Below, piece by piece: positions 39,425 to 43,171 of a stretch of 43,171 nt of DNA (positions are counted from its first letter, which is position 1; every line of letters begins with the position of its first letter). The translations under genes and the position numbers were made by a program. The DNA lies in the IMG/VR virus record IMGVR_UViG_3300042863_002281, positions 1-43,171 of that record. One strand, 5' to 3'. A model generated the notes under the pieces. The model ran no database searches. It was given only the letters and a program-made list of their open reading frames with translations, and was not told the DNA's origin. Origin of the DNA: a virus.

Positions 39425-39450
39425 AAAAGGTGGAGAAATCCACCTTTTTT
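39425..39450 (+). terminator. Rho-independent terminator
   Basis: AAAAGGTGG (39425-39433) pairs with CCACCTTTT (39440-39448) round AGAAAT, followed by TT. It ends the run 36945-39423. Confidence 0.9.
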
Positions 39451-39452
39451 AG

Positions 39453-39460
39453 TATTTATT
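39453..39460 (+). promoter_or_regulatory. TATTTATT motif (candidate phage late promoter)
   Basis: TATTTATT, then AGT, then the ATG at 39464: spacing 3 bases, just after a terminator. Confidence 0.5.
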
Positions 39461-39463
39461 AGT

Positions 39464-40105
39464 ATGGCAGACCAAAGTCAATTTTCAAGATTATCAAAAA
39501 AACAATTATTATTCATCTGTGAACGATTAATTGATGAGGGGTTCGATGCAGTATCCCCATATGATAATTACGATGATTCATACAAAGCCTTAGAGGAAAT
39601 TGGGAGGTACTTTAATATTTCAATTAGTGATGAGGATGTACAATTTTTCGGTAAACTACTTAGTGATAACGATAACTTAATTGCAGATATTTTCGCAAAT
39701 CAAGGTACAGATAGAAACAACAAAGAATTAATTGAAAGATTAGAAATCCCTGTTGCCAAAGATTATGAATTAGAATATACTGTTGATGGAACCGTTAATT
39801 ACACTGAATGGTACACTTATAAAGTATCTGCATACGATAAATCATGGGTTGACGATTCTGTTAGGCAACAATATAATGATGGTAGTTTTGATTTATATGA
39901 AGGTCACTTAGATGACACTCAATACGATAACTATGAAATGAATGATTGGGAATTTAAAACTGTTAGTGAGGTAACACCAAAAATACAAGAATCATTATTA
40001 AGTAAACTTATGATTGAAAATACCCAAGATGTCGTTAAGTCCTTAGATAAAAAAACTTTAATAAAATTAAAATCAATTATCGAATCAAGACTTAAACTTC
40101 TTTAA
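39464..40105 (+). CDS. Unknown acidic protein
   Basis: The 213-residue protein starts with a helix (SRLSKKQLLFICERLIDEGF), has an Asp/Tyr-rich middle, and ends in a basic helix with IQESLLSKLMIENTQDVV and KKTLIKLKSIIESR. No leader of the xE/Q kind is seen at its N-terminus, although a [LI]-x-E/N site (MIE/N, about 179-182) occurs before the final helix. It converges with the next gene (21-base overlap). No family recognised. Confidence 0.65.
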   Translation: MADQSQFSRLSKKQLLFICERLIDEGFDAVSPYDNYDDSYKALEEIGRYFNISISDEDVQFFGKLLSDNDNLIADIFANQGTDRNNKELIERLEIPVAKDYELEYTVDGTVNYTEWYTYKVSAYDKSWVDDSVRQQYNDGSFDLYEGHLDDTQYDNYEMNDWEFKTVSEVTPKIQESLLSKLMIENTQDVVKSLDKKTLIKLKSIIESRLKLL

Positions 40106-40327
40106 TTTAGACTCTTTTCTAGCCTCTTTTGCTAACTCACCCAAAGTTTTCTTTTTCTTATCCAACGGATGAACATACCCTTTCTTATATTTAATTTCAA
40201 CTTCAATTGGTCCCGAAGTTGAGATTTTTGAATCATATTTCCAAATAGAGATAGTTTCCTCATCTTCATAGACGTGTTCCCATTTAGTTGGTTTGTCGGT
40301 CGGTTTAGAATTTGTTGATATTGCCAT
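40085..40327 (-). CDS. Small basic protein, unknown
   Basis: An 80-residue protein with a three-strand-like middle (WEHVYEDEETISIWKYDSKI, IEVEIKYKKGYVHPL) and a Lys-rich helical C-terminus (GELAKEARKESKLKKFKS). It overlaps the end of the convergent gene. No family recognised. Confidence 0.65.
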   Translation of the reverse strand: MAISTNSKPTDKPTKWEHVYEDEETISIWKYDSKISTSGPIEVEIKYKKGYVHPLDKKKKTLGELAKEARKESKLKKFKS

Positions 40328-40344
40328 AAGGCTAAGATACGAAA

Positions 40345-41325
40345 TTACATCAAATCTTTCAATCTGTCACCATATAATTTTATAACTCTTTTTAAGAAAG
40401 CATCAGGGTTTTTTCTAATATATTCTAAAATGTCGTAACGAATATTTTTTGCATATTTTCCAAACAATTCCCCAATTTTATCTGCCTTTTGACCTCTTTC
40501 TTTATTATATTTAAAGTTTTTTATCGTATTTACATCTACAATTGGGAATGTAATAGTTTTTTTATTTCCTGATAATGCATCATTGTGAGATAATGATATT
40601 GAAGAGCTTGTTTTACCTGCTTTCGATTCTCTTAACAACAAATCCATAACTTCTTCGTTGCTTTTTACAGAATATTCAATAATATTCCCCGTTTTTGGTA
40701 ATACGGCAAATATCCAATTCACATTATTAAATGAAACCTGCATCATTTGATTTTTGTAAAAATCAAATTCTGGTCCTTTTTTCATTAAATCATATGGTTT
40801 TTTAATACCCTCAATTGATAATGAATCGTCCTCGGCAATGTTCTTTAATGCAACGTTAAAACCTTTGTTTAATGAACCCAATGAATATCTTTCTCCAGGA
40901 ATTGAAATCTTAACTGAATACGGAACTCCTTGAATCAAAATATCCGCCTTAGAATCCTCTACATTACTTTCACTTGTTGGTATCGCAATACCCCCAGTAA
41001 ATAATCCAGCCATTAGACCTTCAAAGAAAAAACCACGACCATCCATTTCCTCTTGTAAACTAATAAAATATTGGTAAAATCGAATTCTATCAACCGTTTT
41101 TCTAATATCTGAATCTAAATCAACATCACTCCCGTCGTTAGAAAAATCATAAGTACCAATACCCTCAGAATTTAATATTTTTGGTATGACTTTAGACGCC
41201 ATAATCTTACTCTTTGGGATTGGGGCGATTGTCGACATAACACTGCCTAATGATTCAGGCACACCTATTATATTTTTTTGTTCTAAGTATAGTTTATATT
41301 GAGATTCAGTAATTCTAATTTTCAT
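40345..41325 (-). CDS. Tagged protein, possibly nuclease-like
   Basis: The 326-residue protein has the shared leader RITESQYKLYLE/Q (residues 4-16; Glu15), closely like that at 21594. In the middle are RGFFFEGLMAGLFTGGIAIP and SKADILIQGVPYSVKIS. The order Glu...Asp...(x)VK resembles a PD-(D/E)xK nuclease core, but this is a weak reading. Phrases such as GERYSLGSLNKG also look conserved. The C-terminus is basic and helical. It is preceded by a TATTTATA motif 3 bases before the ATG. I infer a packaged protein that could act on DNA early in infection. Confidence 0.68.
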   Translation of the reverse strand: MKIRITESQYKLYLEQKNIIGVPESLGSVMSTIAPIPKSKIMASKVIPKILNSEGIGTYDFSNDGSDVDLDSDIRKTVDRIRFYQYFISLQEEMDGRGFFFEGLMAGLFTGGIAIPTSESNVEDSKADILIQGVPYSVKISIPGERYSLGSLNKGFNVALKNIAEDDSLSIEGIKKPYDLMKKGPEFDFYKNQMMQVSFNNVNWIFAVLPKTGNIIEYSVKSNEEVMDLLLRESKAGKTSSSISLSHNDALSGNKKTITFPIVDVNTIKNFKYNKERGQKADKIGELFGKYAKNIRYDILEYIRKNPDAFLKRVIKLYGDRLKDLM

Positions 41326-41328
41326 ATC

Positions 41329-41336
41329 TATAAATA
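41329..41336 (-). promoter_or_regulatory. TATTTATA motif (candidate phage late promoter)
   Basis: Minus-strand TATTTATA, then GAT, then the ATG at 41325: spacing 3 bases. Confidence 0.55.
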
Positions 41337-41344
41337 CCTATAAT

Positions 41345-41374
41345 AAATAAAAATCCCCACCTTGTGAGTGGGGA
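41345..41374 (-). terminator. Rho-independent terminator (minus strand)
   Basis: TCCCCAC (41354-41360) pairs with GTGGGGA (41368-41374); on the minus strand a T run follows. It ends the gene at 41397-41753. Confidence 0.88.
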
Positions 41375-41396
41375 CTTAAATTATATTAATTAATCG

Positions 41397-41753
41397 TTAA
41401 TGCCATTGGCCCTTTTCATCCCATTTGTTCAAACAGTCATATCCTTGTTCCTCAAAATTACTTTCAGTACCTATCAAATTCACATTTTGTAATTGATTTA
41501 AAGAACACATATCAATATCCTCAAAATCGGCAAATTCACAATTAATGATTGCTAAATATTCTAAATTAGGTGGTAAGTTTTTTAATACTCTTCTAACCAT
41601 TTTTGGAGTTTGTTCAATTAAAGCAACCATTCCCTTTTTTCTATCAAATATATAATGTGGTTCATCTAATGAAAATTTAGTTTGCTCGTTAACCACCTTT
41701 TTAACTAATCTAGTTAGGTCTTTTTCTGTTAATCTTAATATTTTCTTTGCCAT
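41397..41753 (-). CDS. Small tagged protein, possible leucine-rich segment
   Basis: The start at 41753 (MAKKILRLTEKDLTRLVKKV) is preferred to an upstream in-frame start because it begins the leader. It also lies behind an A-rich leader and a TATTTATT motif. The leader ends VVNE/Q (Glu23). The mature part of the 118-residue protein has a leucine-rich-repeat-like pattern (LPPNLEYLAIINCEF, LNQLQNVNLIGTE) and one acidic end. Function unknown; likely packaged if the leader is a capsid tag. Confidence 0.7.
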   Translation of the reverse strand: MAKKILRLTEKDLTRLVKKVVNEQTKFSLDEPHYIFDRKKGMVALIEQTPKMVRRVLKNLPPNLEYLAIINCEFADFEDIDMCSLNQLQNVNLIGTESNFEEQGYDCLNKWDEKGQWH

Positions 41754-41767
41754 CTTATTATTTTTAT

Positions 41768-41775
41768 AATAAATA
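41768..41775 (-). promoter_or_regulatory. TATTTATT motif (candidate phage late promoter)
   Basis: Minus-strand TATTTATT, 14 bases upstream of the ATG at 41753. Confidence 0.5.
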
Positions 41776-41784
41776 CCTCTAATA

Positions 41785-41812
41785 AATAAAAACCCCCTCT
41801 TTTGGAGGGGAT
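41785..41812 (-). terminator. Rho-independent terminator (minus strand)
   Basis: CCCCTC (41794-41799) pairs with GAGGGG (41805-41810); on the minus strand a T run follows. It ends the holin-like gene. Confidence 0.88.
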
Positions 41813-41820
41813 TAGTTAAT

Positions 41821-42072
41821 TTACTCTTCTGTTGAGTCAGACTTTCCTTTATTAATCCATTTGTCGATGGAACCGATTCCAAAAGACCCTAAAACTAACC
41901 ATAAGAACGCATTAAAAATGAATTCGTTGATTACTAGGTCTTTTCCTAATGAACCTGTAACAATGTCTGCAATTGCAAACCCTGTCATCATAATAAAAGC
42001 TAAAAAGCCTACAACAGATTTCTCGTTGATTGTGTTGTTGTCGTTAAACAACTGTGCAAAGAATTTTTTCAT
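41821..42072 (-). CDS. Holin-like two-span membrane protein
   Basis: The start at 42072 (MKKFFAQLFNDNNTINEKSV) is the first ATG; the frame extends to 42096 only through non-ATG codons. The 83-residue protein has two hydrophobic helices (about residues 20-39 and 50-66), a short loop between them, and a charged Lys/Ser/Glu tail. Size and topology fit a small holin, the pore that releases the GH19 endolysin at 35273. It is not adjacent to the endolysin, so other membrane roles remain possible. Preceded by a TATTTATT motif at 22 bases. Confidence 0.68.
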   Translation of the reverse strand: MKKFFAQLFNDNNTINEKSVVGFLAFIMMTGFAIADIVTGSLGKDLVINEFIFNAFLWLVLGSFGIGSIDKWINKGKSDSTEE

Positions 42073-42094
42073 AATATTTGGTAATTTACTTACC

Positions 42095-42102
42095 AATAAA
42101 TA
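42095..42102 (-). promoter_or_regulatory. TATTTATT motif (candidate phage late promoter)
   Basis: Minus-strand TATTTATT, 22 bases upstream of the ATG at 42072. Confidence 0.45.
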
Positions 42103-42103
42103 T

Positions 42104-42136
42104 CTAAAAAAAGGAGATTTTTTAGGTCTCCTTTTA
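42104..42136 (-). terminator. Rho-independent terminator (minus strand)
   Basis: AAAGGAGA (42110-42117) pairs with TCTCCTTT (42127-42134); a T run follows on the minus strand. It ends the gene at 42141. Confidence 0.82.
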
Positions 42137-42140
42137 ATTT

Positions 42141-42677
42141 TTACGCTATTTCATAACTTCCATTCCAAATAAATCTATCACCATTTGCCCAAGTGAATGG
42201 TTGGGTTACATTAACGTCACTGGCGGTTCCATTTGTAAAATTCACATATTGTAATGGTGCTTTGGTGTTAAATCCTGCTCTCGCACCAACCATTATTGCG
42301 TTATACCACGCAGAACCATTATCTAATAAAGATGCGGTTAGTAATATCGCATCAGCATCAATTGCAGGAATTGGCATTGATACATACCATTCTCCTGTAC
42401 CAAAAGTTGTTGTACTACCCATCGCAATATTGCCTCTAACGAAACAAGTTTTACCTATAATAGCATAACTGCCTGTAATTGTTCCATTACCAATAACTGG
42501 ATTGGTTGATGATGCAGTCCAAACTGGAACATATGATGTCCAAGGAATATCCGACCCAAGTAATATTTCTCTTGTAACTTTATATGATTGTGTAAGTCCG
42601 CTATTGTCAATAACAACATAAGCACCTGTGGTGTTTCCTGTAAATGTTGGTAATGCACTAATTTTTGTATTTGCCAT
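42141..42677 (-). CDS. Tail-fibre-like protein
   Basis: The 178-residue protein starts MANTKISALPTFTGNTTGAY, then YKVTREILLG. This is the usual N-terminal adapter of tail-fibre or baseplate-decoration proteins in Bacteroidota phages and phage-like elements. The rest is Ser/Thr/Gly/Ala-rich with beta-strand spacing and ends in WANGDRFIWNGSYEIA. It probably binds the host surface or joins the fibre to the virion. It lies 12 bases after another fibre-like gene. Confidence 0.78.
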   Translation of the reverse strand: MANTKISALPTFTGNTTGAYVVIDNSGLTQSYKVTREILLGSDIPWTSYVPVWTASSTNPVIGNGTITGSYAIIGKTCFVRGNIAMGSTTTFGTGEWYVSMPIPAIDADAILLTASLLDNGSAWYNAIMVGARAGFNTKAPLQYVNFTNGTASDVNVTQPFTWANGDRFIWNGSYEIA

Positions 42678-42689
42678 TTTATTTTATTT

Positions 42690-43171
42690 TTATGTTGATG
42701 TAAACGAGAATGTTAATTGAAATCCTGCAAAAGAGGTTGTTGCAAAATAAGTACTTCCTATACAAGTTATTGCACCACCTGGTATGTACGCAAAAAGTCT
42801 AAAATATGTTTGATTCCAAATAATAGGTGCAAAATTTGTTGATGTACTTCCTGCTCCATCAGTAATCATACCTGTACCGCTTGGTATTATGTATCTAGGA
42901 AAGTCGGAATCATTTTGTTGAACATTACCTGTAAATGTTTGTTGTGAAGCAATTGTTGAATCAAATGATAATCCATTAGGTAATTTGAATAGATAATCAC
43001 CGTTACCAGCACTTGCCCCTGAGCCATTGGAACTAAACGACATAACTATTTCCCATTGATTAACACCTAGTTGACGGTAACTTATGTTATTAAAATCTGG
43101 TGCTGTAGCTACCGTTGGAGCCGTTGTTGTTCCGCTCCATCCAACCGATTGGATTGTTCCAGCACTTGTCC
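42690..43171 (-). CDS. Tail-fibre-like protein, 5' end outside window
   Basis: The frame is open to the right edge of the window, so the gene's start is missing. At least 160 residues are seen, from TSAGTIQSVGWSGTTTAP through NISYRQLGVNQWEIVMSFS to FAGFQLTFSFTST. An internal ATG at 43043 is not the true start. The Thr/Ser/Gly-rich, beta-strand-like composition and position next to the other fibre-like gene suggest a virion fibre or receptor-binding protein. Confidence 0.72.
   Translation of the reverse strand, partial: TSAGTIQSVGWSGTTTAPTVATAPDFNNISYRQLGVNQWEIVMSFSSNGSGASAGNGDYLFKLPNGLSFDSTIASQQTFTGNVQQNDSDFPRYIIPSGTGMITDGAGSTSTNFAPIIWNQTYFRLFAYIPGGAITCIGSTYFATTSFAGFQLTFSFTST

Noticed and set aside
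41754-41882. N-terminal extension of the tagged gene at 41397-41753
   Set aside because: It would run through the terminator at 41785-41812 and the TATTTATT motif, and hide the shared leader.
42073-42096. Longer form of the holin-like protein starting at 42096
   Set aside because: The codon there is ATT, not ATG; the ATG at 42072 fits the membrane topology and leader.
1-43171. CRISPR array, insertion sequence, integrase or attachment site
   Set aside because: I saw no regularly spaced repeats, no transposase or integrase motif, and no tRNA-linked direct repeat pair.

Overview
The window looks like part of the accessory and late region of a large tailed phage (or prophage-like element) that infects a Bacteroidota host. 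Phage origin is suggested by short, tightly packed and often overlapping genes on both strands, a GH19 endolysin, a holin-like protein, tail-fibre-like proteins at the right edge, thymidylate synthase, an RNA ligase and many small orphan genes. No terminase, portal, capsid or polymerase gene is present. The host phylum is inferred from four things: TAnnTTTG promoter boxes, A-rich leaders instead of strong Shine-Dalgarno sites, a ClpP with the Bacteroidota-type N-terminus, and a protein with a type IX secretion (T9SS) sorting tail. The sequence is AT-rich. I found no GATC anywhere in it.

Layout. 1-4.9 kb: a lipoprotein, a small acidic protein, a 34-aa micropeptide gene, an HNH protein, a NodU-type carbamoyltransferase and ClpP. 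4.97-8.0 kb (minus): four genes for probable internal virion proteins. 8.05-13.0 kb: a lipoprotein, two 2-oxoglutarate/Fe(II) oxygenase-like proteins, a GT17 glycosyltransferase and a very acidic repeat protein. 13.2-20.95 kb (plus): one long, translationally coupled gene string with a metallophosphoesterase, a sulfotransferase-like protein, a P-loop kinase, an SPFH protein, RNA ligase, thymidylate synthase, a cytidylyltransferase-like protein and a mannose-6-phosphate-isomerase-type cupin. 20.95-28.85 kb: tagged proteins including a polyphosphate kinase 2, plus an odd interrupted-tRNA-like RNA. 28.9-35.2 kb (plus): an operon of exported proteins (T9SS cargo, CsgG-like protein, outer-membrane-barrel-like protein, C-type lectin). 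35.3-40.1 kb: endolysin, zinc-peptidase-like protein, second phosphoesterase and a cyclic-phosphate-processing receiver domain. 40.1-43.2 kb (minus): tagged proteins, holin-like protein and tail-fibre-like proteins.

The most interesting system is a set of otherwise unrelated proteins that share a short amphipathic N-terminal leader ending in [L/I/V/M]-x-E followed by Q, N or D. This resembles the capsid-targeting propeptides cut by T4-type prohead proteases. The leader is found on a polyphosphate kinase, a peptidoglycan-binding/annexin-like protein, membrane proteins and several unknowns. I infer a cargo set that is packed in the head and delivered with the DNA. Most of these genes follow a directional TATTTATA/T motif, probably a phage late promoter. 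In seven cases the motif ends only 3-5 bases before the ATG. Other genes carry host-like TAnnTTTG boxes, so two expression classes can be read from the sequence.

Three further themes recur: RNA end repair (ligase, kinase, cyclic-phosphate receiver domain, phosphoesterases), glycan chemistry (GT17, sulfotransferase, carbamoyltransferase, cytidylyltransferase, phosphomannose isomerase cupin), and remodelling of the host outer membrane (two lipoproteins, barrel-like proteins, CsgG-like protein, T9SS cargo).
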